DNA from: ASV31 sp965229765
Lineage (GTDB): Bacteria; Pseudomonadota; Alphaproteobacteria; Rhodobacterales; Rhodobacteraceae
Length of the DNA: 64,000 nt
Reading direction: 5' to 3'
NCBI GenBank assembly: GCA_965229765.1
Contig: CBDDJT010000004.1
Location: 1,302,001 to 1,366,000 of the forward strand
Shown: piece after piece, positions 8,935 to 17,435 of the stretch
How the letters are laid out: every line of letters begins with the position of its first letter
Numbering within the stretch: the stretch's first letter is position 1
The notes under the pieces: model-generated
What the model saw: only the letters and a program-made list of their open reading frames with translations
What the model was told of the DNA's origin: nothing
The model's database searches: none
Translations under genes and position numbers: made by a program

Positions 8935-9470
8935 TCTGGCTAATCCTAGGGGTCGCGCTGTGGTGGGCGGCGCATCTGTTCAAGCGCATCGCCCCGGATG
9001 CGCGCGCCCGGCTGGGCGATCCGGGCAAGGGCATGGTGGCGGTGGCGCTCTTGGTGTCGGTCGTGCTGATGGTGATCGGCTACAAGACGGCCAGCGGGCC
9101 GTTCTGGTGGGGCCGGTCGCCGGCGATGGCGGGGATCAACAACCTGCTGACGCTGTTTGCCTTTTACCTATATGCGGCCAGCGGGATGAAGACCGGGATC
9201 ACGCGGGTGATCCGGCATCCGCAGCTGACGGGTTTTGCTGTCTGGGCCTTTGCCCACATCCTGCCCAACGGCGATCTGGAATCGCTGATCCTGTTCGGCG
9301 GTTTGCTGGCCTGGGCGCTGGTGGAGATCTCGGTGCTGAGCAAGGGGCCGTGGGAAAAGAACCCGCCGGTGCCCGTGAAAAAGGAAATCATGGCCATCGT
9401 CGGTGGCGTCGTGGTCTTCATCGTCGTCGCGCTGCTTCACGGCCTGCTGGGCCCCTGGCCGTTCGGGTGA
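8931..9470 (+). CDS. NnrU family membrane protein
   Basis: 179-residue integral membrane protein of the NnrU family, named after a gene linked to nitric oxide metabolism but without a proven biochemical role. About five hydrophobic segments are visible. The conserved motif TRVIRHPQLTGFAVWAFAHI lies near residues 89-108, where the RHP...H pattern is typical of the family. It overlaps mcl2 by 4 nt and is followed 4 nt later by the DUF1737 gene, so it belongs to the mcl2-mch operon. It may be a passenger rather than an EMC component. Confidence 0.85.
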   Translation: MIWLILGVALWWAAHLFKRIAPDARARLGDPGKGMVAVALLVSVVLMVIGYKTASGPFWWGRSPAMAGINNLLTLFAFYLYAASGMKTGITRVIRHPQLTGFAVWAFAHILPNGDLESLILFGGLLAWALVEISVLSKGPWEKNPPVPVKKEIMAIVGGVVVFIVVALLHGLLGPWPFG

Positions 9471-9474
9471 CGTG

Positions 9475-9678
9475 ATGCGCGCCTATCGTCTGCTGACGCA
9501 CGAGGATACGTCGGCCTTTTGTCACAAGGTGACGGAGGCCCTGTCGAAAGGCTGGGAGCTTTATGGCGACCCGGCCTATGCCCATGACGCGGCCAGCGGC
9601 GTGATGCGTTGCGCCCAGGCCGTGGTCAAGGATGTCGAGGGGCCCTATGACCCCGAGGTGAAGCTGGGGTCGCTTTGA
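9475..9678 (+). CDS. DUF1737 family small protein
   Basis: 67 residues, matching the DUF1737 family of very small proteins. The N-terminus MRAYRLLTHEDTSAF and the central KGWELYGDPAY are the recognisable segments. No cysteine pair, signal or membrane helix gives a clue to function. It is set tightly between nnrU (4-nt gap) and mch (stop directly followed by the mch ATG), so it is co-translated with the EMC genes. ATG at 9475 is chosen over the adjoining in-frame GTG at 9472. Confidence 0.8.
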   Translation: MRAYRLLTHEDTSAFCHKVTEALSKGWELYGDPAYAHDAASGVMRCAQAVVKDVEGPYDPEVKLGSL

Positions 9679-10707
9679 ATGTCGAAAACGAACGCCGGAC
9701 TGTTCTTCGAGGATTACCGCCTGGGCCAGGAGATCGCCCATGCGGTGCCGCGCACCGTGTCGGGAGGAGAGCGCGCGCTGTATCACGCGCTTTATCCCGC
9801 GCGGCACGCGATCTATTCCTCTGACAGTTTCGCCGAGGCGTGCGGGCTTGACCGCTCTCCGATCGACGATCTGGCGGCGTTTCACCTGGTCTTCGGCAAG
9901 ACCGTTCCCGACATCTCGCTGAATGCGGTGGCCAACCTTGGCTATGCCGAGGGGCGCTGGCTGCGGCCGGTCTGGCCGGGCGACACGCTGCGCGCGGTGT
10001 CCGAGGTGATCGGGCTGAAGCAGAACTCGAACGGAAAAAGCGGCGTCGTCTGGGTGAGGACGACAGGGCTGAACCAGTGGGACGATCCGGTGCTGAGCTA
10101 TGTGCGCTGGGTCATGGTGCGCAAGCGCGATGCCGAAGCGCCCGCGCCCGAGACGGTGGTGCCCGACCTGGCCCCTGCGGTGGATGCCGGGGACCTTGTG
10201 GTGCCCGAGGGGCTGGACTTCTCGCAATACGATTTCGCGCTGGCCGGAGAGCGGCACAGCTGGGCCGACTATGCTGTGGGCGAGACGATCGACCATGTGG
10301 ACGGCGTGACGATCGAGGAAGCCGAGCACATGGTCGCGACGCGGCTGTGGCAGAACACGGCCAAGGTGCATTTCGACGCCACCGCGCGCGAGGACGGGCG
10401 GCGGCTTATCTATGGCGGGCATGTCATCAGCATGGCGCGGGCGCTGTCGTTCAACGGGTTGGCGAATGCGCAGATGATCGCCGGGCTGAACGCGGGGGCG
10501 CACGCCAACCCGTGTTTCGCGGGCGACACCGTGCGCGCGTGGTCCGAGGTTCTGGACAAGGCGATGACACCCGCGCCGGGCGTTGGCGCGATCCGGCTGC
10601 GGCTGGTGGCGACGCGGGGCGCGGCCTTTGCGCTGCGGGGCGAGGATGGCAAATACCTGCCCGATGTGTTGCTGGACCTCGACTACTGGGCGCTGATGCC
10701 GCTTTGA
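9679..10707 (+). CDS. mch: Mesaconyl-CoA hydratase (MaoC-like double hotdog)
   Basis: 342-residue MaoC-type dehydratase. In the EMC pathway it hydrates mesaconyl-C1-CoA to beta-methylmalyl-CoA. Length, start (MSKTNAGLFFEDYRLGQEI) and neighbours agree with mesaconyl-CoA hydratase of Rhodobacter. Two hotdog repeats are visible: the first with AYxEGRWLRPVWPGDTL-like segments near residue 95, the second with HVISMARALSFNGL (about 249-262) and NPCFAGDTVRAWSEV (about 275-289), the hydratase 2 motif. It follows the DUF1737 gene with no gap and is the last gene of the mcl2 operon. Confidence 0.92.
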   Translation: MSKTNAGLFFEDYRLGQEIAHAVPRTVSGGERALYHALYPARHAIYSSDSFAEACGLDRSPIDDLAAFHLVFGKTVPDISLNAVANLGYAEGRWLRPVWPGDTLRAVSEVIGLKQNSNGKSGVVWVRTTGLNQWDDPVLSYVRWVMVRKRDAEAPAPETVVPDLAPAVDAGDLVVPEGLDFSQYDFALAGERHSWADYAVGETIDHVDGVTIEEAEHMVATRLWQNTAKVHFDATAREDGRRLIYGGHVISMARALSFNGLANAQMIAGLNAGAHANPCFAGDTVRAWSEVLDKAMTPAPGVGAIRLRLVATRGAAFALRGEDGKYLPDVLLDLDYWALMPL

Positions 10708-10767
10708 GCCTGCCTGGCCGTGTCGAACGGACTTGACGGCTGCGGGCGGCTGGCCCCCAATACGGGC

Positions 10768-11517
10768 ATGATCAGAGCTGCATGTCTTGCCCTTGCCCTT
10801 TGCCTGTCATCGGGAACGGCGCGCGCCGAGACGCGCGACCTGAACCTTGACGAATTCATCGCGGCGAACCTGATCGCGATCTTCTATCACGAGTTTGCCC
10901 ATGCGCTGGTCGACGTGCTGCGCCTGCCCATCTTCGGGCAGGAAGAGGACGCGGCGGACGTGCTGTCGATCCTGATGGTGCACGAGAATTTCGCAGAGGA
11001 ATCGGCCCGCGACATCGCGTGGTCGGCGGCGCTGGGGATGCGGGGCGCCACCGATCCGAACAGGGTCAACCCGCAGGACGTCGCATGGTGGGACACCCAC
11101 GGGCCGGACTTGCAGCGATTCTACACCATGGTGTGCCTGTTCTATGGCGCCGACCCGGGCGGGCGGCGCGGTTTCGCACGCGGGCTGGGCCTGCCCGACC
11201 AGCGGGCCACCTATTGTATCGAGGAGTACCAGCTGGCCAGTGAAAGCTGGGGGCCGGTGCTGGACGATCTTTACGACGCAGGTGCGGGCGAAACGATGCG
11301 GTTCCGGGTGCGTGGGCGGCTGGGTCTTGACGCTCGGCTGACGGCAGAGATCGTTCGGCGGGAAGTGCAGGCGCTTAACGCGGTGCTGTCGCTGCCCGAA
11401 GCGATTGACGTGGTTGTGGAAAACTGCGGCGAACCCAACGCGTTCTACGATCCGAATTACCGCGAGATCATCATGTGCGTCGAATTCGCGGACTATCTGG
11501 CGAGTGTGGCGCCCTAA
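10768..11517 (+). CDS. Secreted DUF4344-like putative metallopeptidase
   Basis: 249 residues with a signal peptide (about residues 1-21, ending GTARAE). A zinc-type HEFAH motif follows (about residues 41-45) in the context IAIFYHEFAHALVDVLRLP. A second region, EDAADVLSILM, resembles the downstream glutamate helix of such enzymes. The pattern fits the DUF4344 metallopeptidase family, periplasmic or exported. Peptidase activity is inferred only from the motif. It starts at the ATG directly before the signal sequence; an in-frame start further upstream would spoil the signal peptide. It lies between mch and the sdh promoter. Confidence 0.75.
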   Translation: MIRAACLALALCLSSGTARAETRDLNLDEFIAANLIAIFYHEFAHALVDVLRLPIFGQEEDAADVLSILMVHENFAEESARDIAWSAALGMRGATDPNRVNPQDVAWWDTHGPDLQRFYTMVCLFYGADPGGRRGFARGLGLPDQRATYCIEEYQLASESWGPVLDDLYDAGAGETMRFRVRGRLGLDARLTAEIVRREVQALNAVLSLPEAIDVVVENCGEPNAFYDPNYREIIMCVEFADYLASVAP

Positions 11518-11531
11518 TTCGGGGATGTGTT

Positions 11532-11563
11532 GAGATCACGCTTTTCCGGGGCGTGATCACAAA
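11532..11563. promoter_or_regulatory. Two-dyad operator candidate upstream of sdhC
   Basis: The perfect 8-bp arms GATCACGC (11534-11541) and GCGTGATC (11551-11558) are separated by 9 nt, with TGATCACAAA completing the right side (11554-11563). Aligned with the element before sucC, both read TTG-T/A-GATCA, then TTTTC-C/A-GGG, then GTGATCACAAA with only a few changes. It lies about 125 nt before the sdhC start, where an operator would be expected. The gap 11518-11686 holds no gene. Confidence 0.6.
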
Positions 11564-11686
11564 CCCGCAGAAACTCGCGACATCCTGACCCGTATCGGCG
11601 AAAAATACCGGTCCGCGACGTGACACGCGCTGCGAAGCTGGTATGAGAATCAAAATCGAGACCGGCGCAAGACGGAAGGACGCATC

Positions 11687-12070
11687 ATGGCCGATGTGAA
11701 CCGGGGCAACCGGCCCCTGTCGCCCCATCTTCAGATTTACCGTATGCCGCTGACAGCGATCACGTCGATCCTGACGCGGATCACCGGCAATGCCCTTCTG
11801 GTCGGCGCGCTGCTGATTGTCTGGTGGCTGCTGGCCGCGTCCAGTTCGCCAGAGTATTTCGCCATTGCCGATGGCGTGATCACGTCATGGTTCGGCGATC
11901 TGGTGATGACGCTTTCGGTTCTGGCGCTGTGGTATCATTCGCTGGCCGGGCTGCGGCACCTGATCTGGGACACCGGGCGCGGGCTGGACCTGCCCACCGC
12001 CGAAAAGCTGGGCTGGGCCTGCCTGATCGGGTCGGTGGTGCTGACCGTCCTGACCGTGGCCGTGATCTGA
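11687..12070 (+). CDS. sdhC: Succinate dehydrogenase cytochrome b556 subunit
   Basis: 127-residue membrane anchor of respiratory complex II, binding heme b and ubiquinone together with SdhD. The signature NRPLSPHLQIYRMPLTAI is at residues 5-22 and the heme-ligand segment WYHSLAGLRHLIWDTG near residues 83-98. Three transmembrane helices are visible. It is the first gene of the sdhC-D-A-(lipoprotein)-B operon, with a GGAAGGA ribosome binding site before ATG 11687. Confidence 0.95.
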   Translation: MADVNRGNRPLSPHLQIYRMPLTAITSILTRITGNALLVGALLIVWWLLAASSSPEYFAIADGVITSWFGDLVMTLSVLALWYHSLAGLRHLIWDTGRGLDLPTAEKLGWACLIGSVVLTVLTVAVI

Positions 12071-12080
12071 GGAGGCTGGA

Positions 12081-12452
12081 ATGGCATTCGTAACGGACCG
12101 CAAGCGCGCTGTCGGCCTTGGATCGGCCAAGACGGGAACGGAACATTTCTGGTCGATGACGGTCAGTTCCGTGGGACTTCTGATCCTTGTGCCGCTGTTC
12201 GTCTTCACTTTCGGCCCGATGCTGGGCGAGCCGCATGAGGCTGTCGTCGCCTATTTCACCAGGCCCTTCCCGGCGATTGTCGCGGCACTTACGCTGGTCG
12301 TGGGGTTCATGCATTTCAAGAACGGGGCGCAGGTTCTGATCGAGGACTACACCGGCGGGCTGACCCGCAAGGTGCTTATCATCGGGACCATCTGCCTGAG
12401 CTATGCCGCGGCGGCGACGGGCCTTTTCGCGCTTGCCCGCATCGCGCTTTGA
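12081..12452 (+). CDS. sdhD: Succinate dehydrogenase hydrophobic membrane anchor subunit
   Basis: 123-residue second membrane anchor of complex II. The start MAFVTDRKRAVGLGSAKTGTEHFW is typical of alphaproteobacterial SdhD. The heme and quinone-site region HFKNGAQVLIEDYTGG lies near residues 77-92, and three transmembrane helices are visible. It begins 10 nt after sdhC with a strong GGAGG site and is followed closely by sdhA. Confidence 0.93.
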   Translation: MAFVTDRKRAVGLGSAKTGTEHFWSMTVSSVGLLILVPLFVFTFGPMLGEPHEAVVAYFTRPFPAIVAALTLVVGFMHFKNGAQVLIEDYTGGLTRKVLIIGTICLSYAAAATGLFALARIAL

Positions 12453-12467
12453 GGATTGGAACTGGGA

Positions 12468-14270
12468 ATGGCTGCATACGACTACGAGACGCACACCTAT
12501 GACGTTGTGGTGGTGGGCGCGGGCGGATCGGGCCTGCGCGCCACGCTGGGGATGGCCGAGCAGGGCCTGAAGACCGCCTGTGTGACCAAGGTGTTCCCCA
12601 CCCGGTCGCACACGGTCGCCGCGCAGGGCGGCATTGCCGCCAGCCTTGGGAACATGGGCCCCGACCACTGGCAGTGGCACATGTACGACACCGTAAAGGG
12701 GTCGGACTGGCTGGGCGACACCGACGCGATGGAATACCTTGCGCGCGAGGCGCCCAAGGCCGTCTACGAGCTGGAGCATTACGGCGTGCCGTTCTCGAGG
12801 ACCGAGGACGGCAGGATCTATCAGCGCCCGTTCGGCGGCCACACGACCGAGTTCGGCGAGGGCCCGCCCGTGCAGCGCACCTGCGCCGCCGCCGACCGCA
12901 CGGGCCACGCGATCCTGCACACGCTTTACGGCCAGTCGCTGAAGAACAACGCCGAGTTCTTCATCGAGTATTTCGCCATCGACCTCATCATGTCCGAGGA
13001 CGGCGTCTGCCAGGGCGTGGTGGCGTGGAAGCTGGACGACGGCACGATCCACGTCTTCAACGCCAAGATGGTCGTTCTGGCCACCGGCGGCTATGGCCGC
13101 GCCTATTTCAGCGCCACCAGCGCGCACACCTGCACCGGCGACGGCGGCGGGATGATCGCGCGGGCGGGCCTGCCGCTTCAGGACATGGAGTTCGTGCAGT
13201 TCCACCCCACCGGCATCTACGGCGCCGGCTGCCTGATCACCGAGGGCGCGCGGGGCGAGGGCGGCTATGTCACCAATTCCGAGGGCGAGCGGTTCATGGA
13301 GCGCTATGCGCCCACCTACAAGGACCTTGCCAGCCGCGACGTCGTCAGCCGCTGCATGACCATAGAAATCCGTGAAGGCCGGGGCGTCGGCCCGAACAAG
13401 GACCACATCCACCTGCACCTGAACCACCTGCCGCCGGAAACGCTGGCAGAGCGGCTGCCGGGGATCTCGGAAAGCGCGCGGATCTTCGCGGGCGTCGATG
13501 TCACCAAGGAACCGATCCCGGTGCTGCCGACCGTGCATTACAACATGGGCGGTATCCCGACGAACTATTGGGGCGAGGTGCTGAACCCCACGAAGGACAA
13601 CCCGGACGCCATCGCGCCCGGCCTGATGGCCGTGGGCGAGGCGGGCTGCGCCAGCGTGCATGGCGCGAACCGGCTGGGATCGAACAGCCTGATCGACCTT
13701 GTGGTCTTTGGCCGCGCGGCGGCGATCAAGGCGGGCCAGATCGTGGACCCGAACGCGCCGAACCCGACGCTGAACCAGGCCAGCCTGGACAAGGCGCTGG
13801 ACCGTTTCGACGGGCTGCGCCACGCCAAGGGCACCGTGACCACCGCCGAATTGCGGCTGGAGATGCAGACCACGATGCAGGCCGACGCGGCGGTGTTCCG
13901 CACCGACAAGACCTTGGCCGAGGGCGTCGAGAAGATGTACGCGGTGTCGTCCAAGATGGACGATGTCGCCGTCACCGACCGGTCGATGATCTGGAACAGC
14001 GACCTGATGGAAACGCTGGAACTGACCAACCTCATGCCCAACGCGCTGGCGACCATCGTCGGTGCCGAGGCGCGCAAGGAAAGCCGGGGCGCGCACGCGC
14101 ACGAGGATTATCCCGATCGCGACGACGAGACCTGGCGCAAGCACACGCTGGCCTGGGTCAACGGCAAGGTGGAGCTGGACTATCGCCCGGTGCACCTGAA
14201 CCCGCTGATGGGCCATAACGAAGGCGGCATCGACCTGAAGAAGATCGCGCCCAAGGCGCGGGTGTATTGA
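12468..14270 (+). CDS. sdhA: Succinate dehydrogenase flavoprotein subunit
   Basis: 600-residue FAD subunit of complex II, which oxidises succinate to fumarate. The FAD-binding GAGGSGLRATLGMAEQG lies around residues 16-32. The covalent flavin-attachment histidine is in SHTVAAQGGI (about residues 46-55), and the substrate and active-site segments HTCTGDGGGM and HPTGIYGAGCLITEGARGEG are present. ATG 12468 is chosen because MAAYDYETHTYDVVVVGAGG is the conserved start. The stop overlaps the TTG start of the lipoprotein gene at 14267. Confidence 0.97.
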   Translation: MAAYDYETHTYDVVVVGAGGSGLRATLGMAEQGLKTACVTKVFPTRSHTVAAQGGIAASLGNMGPDHWQWHMYDTVKGSDWLGDTDAMEYLAREAPKAVYELEHYGVPFSRTEDGRIYQRPFGGHTTEFGEGPPVQRTCAAADRTGHAILHTLYGQSLKNNAEFFIEYFAIDLIMSEDGVCQGVVAWKLDDGTIHVFNAKMVVLATGGYGRAYFSATSAHTCTGDGGGMIARAGLPLQDMEFVQFHPTGIYGAGCLITEGARGEGGYVTNSEGERFMERYAPTYKDLASRDVVSRCMTIEIREGRGVGPNKDHIHLHLNHLPPETLAERLPGISESARIFAGVDVTKEPIPVLPTVHYNMGGIPTNYWGEVLNPTKDNPDAIAPGLMAVGEAGCASVHGANRLGSNSLIDLVVFGRAAAIKAGQIVDPNAPNPTLNQASLDKALDRFDGLRHAKGTVTTAELRLEMQTTMQADAAVFRTDKTLAEGVEKMYAVSSKMDDVAVTDRSMIWNSDLMETLELTNLMPNALATIVGAEARKESRGAHAHEDYPDRDDETWRKHTLAWVNGKVELDYRPVHLNPLMGHNEGGIDLKKIAPKARVY

Positions 14271-14569
14271 GGCTGGCGGTGGCGATCGGCGGCCTTGGGC
14301 TTTTGCTGGGGTGTGCGCCCCAGCCGATGACGGTGGAGCGGGCGACCGACATCTGCCGTGACGAGGCGGGGCTGGCCGACGGCATCGGCGGCACGGTCGG
14401 GATCGGCATCGGATCGACGGGCGGCACGGCAGAGGCCTCGCTGACCCTGACGAACCGGCTGCTGAACCCGCAGACCGAGGAAGAGTTCATGGCCGAGTGC
14501 GTGGCGCGCGTCATGGCGGGTCAGCCCGCCCCGGCCACAATCGGCATCACGATCGGAGGCTCGCTGTAG
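14267..14569 (+). CDS. Small putative lipoprotein encoded between sdhA and sdhB
   Basis: 100 residues starting at a TTG that overlaps the sdhA stop. A GTG at 14279 is the alternative start. The N-terminus is a short signal peptide ending in a lipobox, LLLGC with Cys at about position 16, so the product is probably membrane-anchored on the periplasmic side. Two further cysteines follow (CRDEAG and CVARVM) around a Gly/Ile-rich stretch. The 18-nt gap to sdhB makes it part of the sdh operon. I know no function for it. Confidence 0.72.
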   Translation: MRLAVAIGGLGLLLGCAPQPMTVERATDICRDEAGLADGIGGTVGIGIGSTGGTAEASLTLTNRLLNPQTEEEFMAECVARVMAGQPAPATIGITIGGSL

Positions 14570-14587
14570 GGCGGGACAGGACGAGAC

Positions 14588-15367
14588 ATGGTTCAATTCA
14601 CGCTTCCCAAGAATTCCACCATCCGCAAGGGCAAGACATGGCCCAAGCCCGAGGGCGCGAAGAACCTGCGCACCTTCCGCATCTACCGCTGGGACCCGGA
14701 CACCGGGGAGAACCCCCGCGTCGACACCTATTTCGTCGACATGGACACCTGCGGCCCGATGGTTCTGGACGCGCTTATCAAGATCAAGAACGAGATCGAC
14801 CCGACGCTGACCTTCCGCCGGTCCTGCCGCGAGGGCATCTGCGGGTCCTGCGCGATGAACATCGACGGGTCCAACACGCTGGCCTGCATCTTCGGCATGG
14901 ACGAGATCAAGGGCGACGTGAAGATCTATCCCCTGCCGCACATGCCCGTGGTCAAGGACCTGATCCCCGACCTGACCCATTTCTACGCCCAGCACGCCTC
15001 CATCATGCCGTGGCTGGAAACCAAGACCCAGCGGCCAGAGCACGAGTGGCGCCAGTCCATCGAGGACCGCAAGAAGCTGGACGGCCTGTATGAATGCGTG
15101 ATGTGCGCGTCCTGCTCGACGTCCTGCCCCAGTTACTGGTGGAACGGCGACCGCTATCTCGGGCCCGCCGCGCTGCTGCACGCCTACCGCTGGATCATCG
15201 ACAGCCGCGACGAGGCGACGGGAGAGCGGCTGGACGATCTCGAGGACCCGTTCAAGCTGTACCGCTGCCACACGATCATGAACTGCGCCAAGACCTGCCC
15301 CAAGGGCCTGAACCCGGCCAAGGCGATTGCCGAGATCAAGCGCATGATGGTGGAACGGCACGTCTGA
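14588..15367 (+). CDS. sdhB: Succinate dehydrogenase iron-sulfur subunit
   Basis: 259-residue Fe-S subunit of complex II, passing electrons from FAD to quinone. The 2Fe-2S ligands lie in CREGICGSCAMNIDG (about residues 79-93). The 4Fe-4S and 3Fe-4S ligands lie in CVMCASCSTSCPSYWW and CHTIMNCAKTCPKGLNP in the C-terminal half. It is full length and the last gene of the sdh operon; the next gene starts 75 nt later. Confidence 0.97.
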   Translation: MVQFTLPKNSTIRKGKTWPKPEGAKNLRTFRIYRWDPDTGENPRVDTYFVDMDTCGPMVLDALIKIKNEIDPTLTFRRSCREGICGSCAMNIDGSNTLACIFGMDEIKGDVKIYPLPHMPVVKDLIPDLTHFYAQHASIMPWLETKTQRPEHEWRQSIEDRKKLDGLYECVMCASCSTSCPSYWWNGDRYLGPAALLHAYRWIIDSRDEATGERLDDLEDPFKLYRCHTIMNCAKTCPKGLNPAKAIAEIKRMMVERHV

Positions 15368-15442
15368 TTGCTCTTGAGGGGCCAGCGACTTTGAGGGATT
15401 GCGGTGCTTCGGTCAGCGAGCGGCATGTGCTAGGATAGGGCC

Positions 15443-15955
15443 ATGACGCGCGTGATGGTGATCGGCAATGCGGGCGGTGGCAAGTCTACCTTGTCGAGGG
15501 CCGTTTCCAGTGCACATGGCCTTCCGTATCTCGCTATAGACGATCTGCAATGGCGCCCCGGCTGGATCGAAACACCCGCCGCCGAATTCGAGAAACGGCA
15601 TCAGGATATCATATCGGGCGACCGTTGGCTGATTGACGGCTACGGCCCCATGAACACCATCGAAGCGCGGCTCGATGCCTGCGATACGGTGATCCTCGTC
15701 GATCATCCGATCCGCGTCCATTTCTGGTGGGCCGCGAAGCGTCAGGTCCGGTCCATGGTTTTCGGGCGACCCGACGGCCCCGTGGGGTGCCCCATGTGGC
15801 GCGTGACCTTTCGTGTCTTTCGGATGATCTGGTGGCTACACGTCGAAATGAGACCGAAGCTGCTGGAAGCAATAGGCCGGCGCGAAGACCGCGTCCGGGT
15901 CATACGACTGGACAGCCCCGCCGCTTTGAATGCGTTCGCAGCCAACCCCATTTGA
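15443..15955 (+). CDS. P-loop kinase-like protein (topology-modulation/AAA family)
   Basis: 170-residue cytoplasmic P-loop NTPase resembling proteins annotated as DNA topology modulation protein or adenylate-kinase-like. Walker A is GNAGGGKSTLSR at residues 8-19. LAIDDLQWRPGW (about 30-41) matches the LDxLxW motif of this family, and DTVILVDHPIRVHFWWAAKRQ is the Walker B-like strand and lid region. The substrate is unknown. ATG at 15443 follows an AGGATAGGG site. It stands alone between sdhB and creD. Confidence 0.75.
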   Translation: MTRVMVIGNAGGGKSTLSRAVSSAHGLPYLAIDDLQWRPGWIETPAAEFEKRHQDIISGDRWLIDGYGPMNTIEARLDACDTVILVDHPIRVHFWWAAKRQVRSMVFGRPDGPVGCPMWRVTFRVFRMIWWLHVEMRPKLLEAIGRREDRVRVIRLDSPAALNAFAANPI

Positions 15956-16022
15956 AGTGCTTGCCGTCATTGCCAGCAAGGGCGCATCCGGCCATGATGC
16001 GGCCATGTAAGGCGAGGGGCAT

Positions 16023-17432
16023 ATGGGACGGTCCGCCGGAATACGGTTCTTCATCGTGGGGCTTCTGGCCCTGCTGATGTTCATTCCCCTCTTCCTTGCC
16101 GGAGAGGTCATCGACAGCCGTGCGGACTACAGCCGCCAGACGGTGGACAGCGTGGGGCAGGAGTGGGGCGGCATCCAGTCGCTGTCCGGTCCCATGCTGG
16201 TGCTGCCGGTCGTCGGCCCGGTCACCCGGACCGAACGGCGCGAGGTCCGCAACGCCGAGACCGGCGAGGTCGAGGTGCAGACCTTCGAGGTGACCGAAAC
16301 CGGCTGGAAGGCGCCGGTGCATGTCTTTCCCGATGCCTTCGACGCGGATCTGGCCACGGCGACGGAAATCCGTCACCGGGGCCTCTTTCGCGTGCCCGTC
16401 TACACCGCCGAGGCCGACATCCGCGCGACATTCGGCCTGACGGGGGCAGAGGCGCTGTTGTCCGAGGGCGAGCGCATCCTCTGGGGGGACGCCGAGTTCC
16501 ACCTGAGCCTGACATCGAACCGCGCGCTGCGCGGGGCCGCGCGGCTGACCGCCGACGGCACCGAGGCCGCGCTGGAACCGCGCGCGGCGGGCGGTCCCAC
16601 GGGCGGCATCTTCGCGCTGGTGGGCGATCCGCGCGACGTGGCCGAATTCCGCCTTGCGCTGGGCTTCAACGGGGCGCAGTCGCTCTTCCTGGCGCCGGTG
16701 GGCCGCGACAGCCGGGTGACGATCGCCAGCGACTGGCCGCACCCCAGTTTCGGCGGCGCCTTTCTGCCCGATGGGTCCGAGGTGTCCGACGACGGGTTTT
16801 CCGCGCGCTGGACAATCCCGCACCTTGCCCGCGCCCTGCCGCAGATCGCGCGAGAAGACTACGATCAGGCCGCCCGGAACGAGGCCTTCGGCGTGCGCTT
16901 CTTCCAGCCCAACGACTTCTACCAGAAGGCCTATCGCGCGGCGCGCTACGGGATCCTGTTCATCGCGCTGACCTTCCTGACGGTGCTTCTGATCGAGAAC
17001 CGGCAGGGTCGGCCGGCGCATCCGGTGCAATACATCCTGATCGGTCTGGCGCAGTCGGTGTTCGTCCTGCTGATGGTGGCCTATGCCGAACAGATCGGCT
17101 TTGGCCCGGCCTACCTCTTGTCGGCGGGGGCGACGGTGGCGCTTCTGACCATGTTCGGCGCGCTGGGGCTGGGGCTGGGGCGGCGCACGCTGGTGCTGGC
17201 GGCGATGCTGACCCTGCTTTACGCGGTTCTCTACCTGATCCTGCAAAGCGCCGACTACGCGCTGCTGGCCGGGTCGACACTGGCCTTCTTCGCCATCGCC
17301 TTCACCATGTATGCCACCCGGAACGAGGACTGGTACGGCCCCGACAGACCCGAAGGGCAGGGCGGCTTGCTGTCTGGGTTGGCAGGCAAACCGCCCGAAG
17401 CGCCCGGGACACCGCCGGACAAGGCCGGCTAG
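16023..17432 (+). CDS. creD: CreD family inner membrane protein
   Basis: 469-residue protein of the CreD (Cet) family, an inner-membrane protein whose Escherichia coli member belongs to the CreBC regulon. There is an N-terminal transmembrane helix (about residues 7-28) and a large periplasmic domain beginning IDSRADYSRQTVDSVGQEWGG. Five or six transmembrane helices follow, starting at about residue 305. The C-terminal tail is Gly/Pro-rich and cytoplasmic. No creABC genes are nearby, so its regulation here is unknown. A 66-codon gene follows 3 nt after the stop. Confidence 0.88.
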   Translation: MGRSAGIRFFIVGLLALLMFIPLFLAGEVIDSRADYSRQTVDSVGQEWGGIQSLSGPMLVLPVVGPVTRTERREVRNAETGEVEVQTFEVTETGWKAPVHVFPDAFDADLATATEIRHRGLFRVPVYTAEADIRATFGLTGAEALLSEGERILWGDAEFHLSLTSNRALRGAARLTADGTEAALEPRAAGGPTGGIFALVGDPRDVAEFRLALGFNGAQSLFLAPVGRDSRVTIASDWPHPSFGGAFLPDGSEVSDDGFSARWTIPHLARALPQIAREDYDQAARNEAFGVRFFQPNDFYQKAYRAARYGILFIALTFLTVLLIENRQGRPAHPVQYILIGLAQSVFVLLMVAYAEQIGFGPAYLLSAGATVALLTMFGALGLGLGRRTLVLAAMLTLLYAVLYLILQSADYALLAGSTLAFFAIAFTMYATRNEDWYGPDRPEGQGGLLSGLAGKPPEAPGTPPDKAG

Positions 17433-17435
17433 TCC

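Noticed and set aside
11880..14216. A 778-codon minus-strand open frame opposite sdhA/sdhD
   Set aside because: Same cause: shadow of strongly conserved sdh genes.
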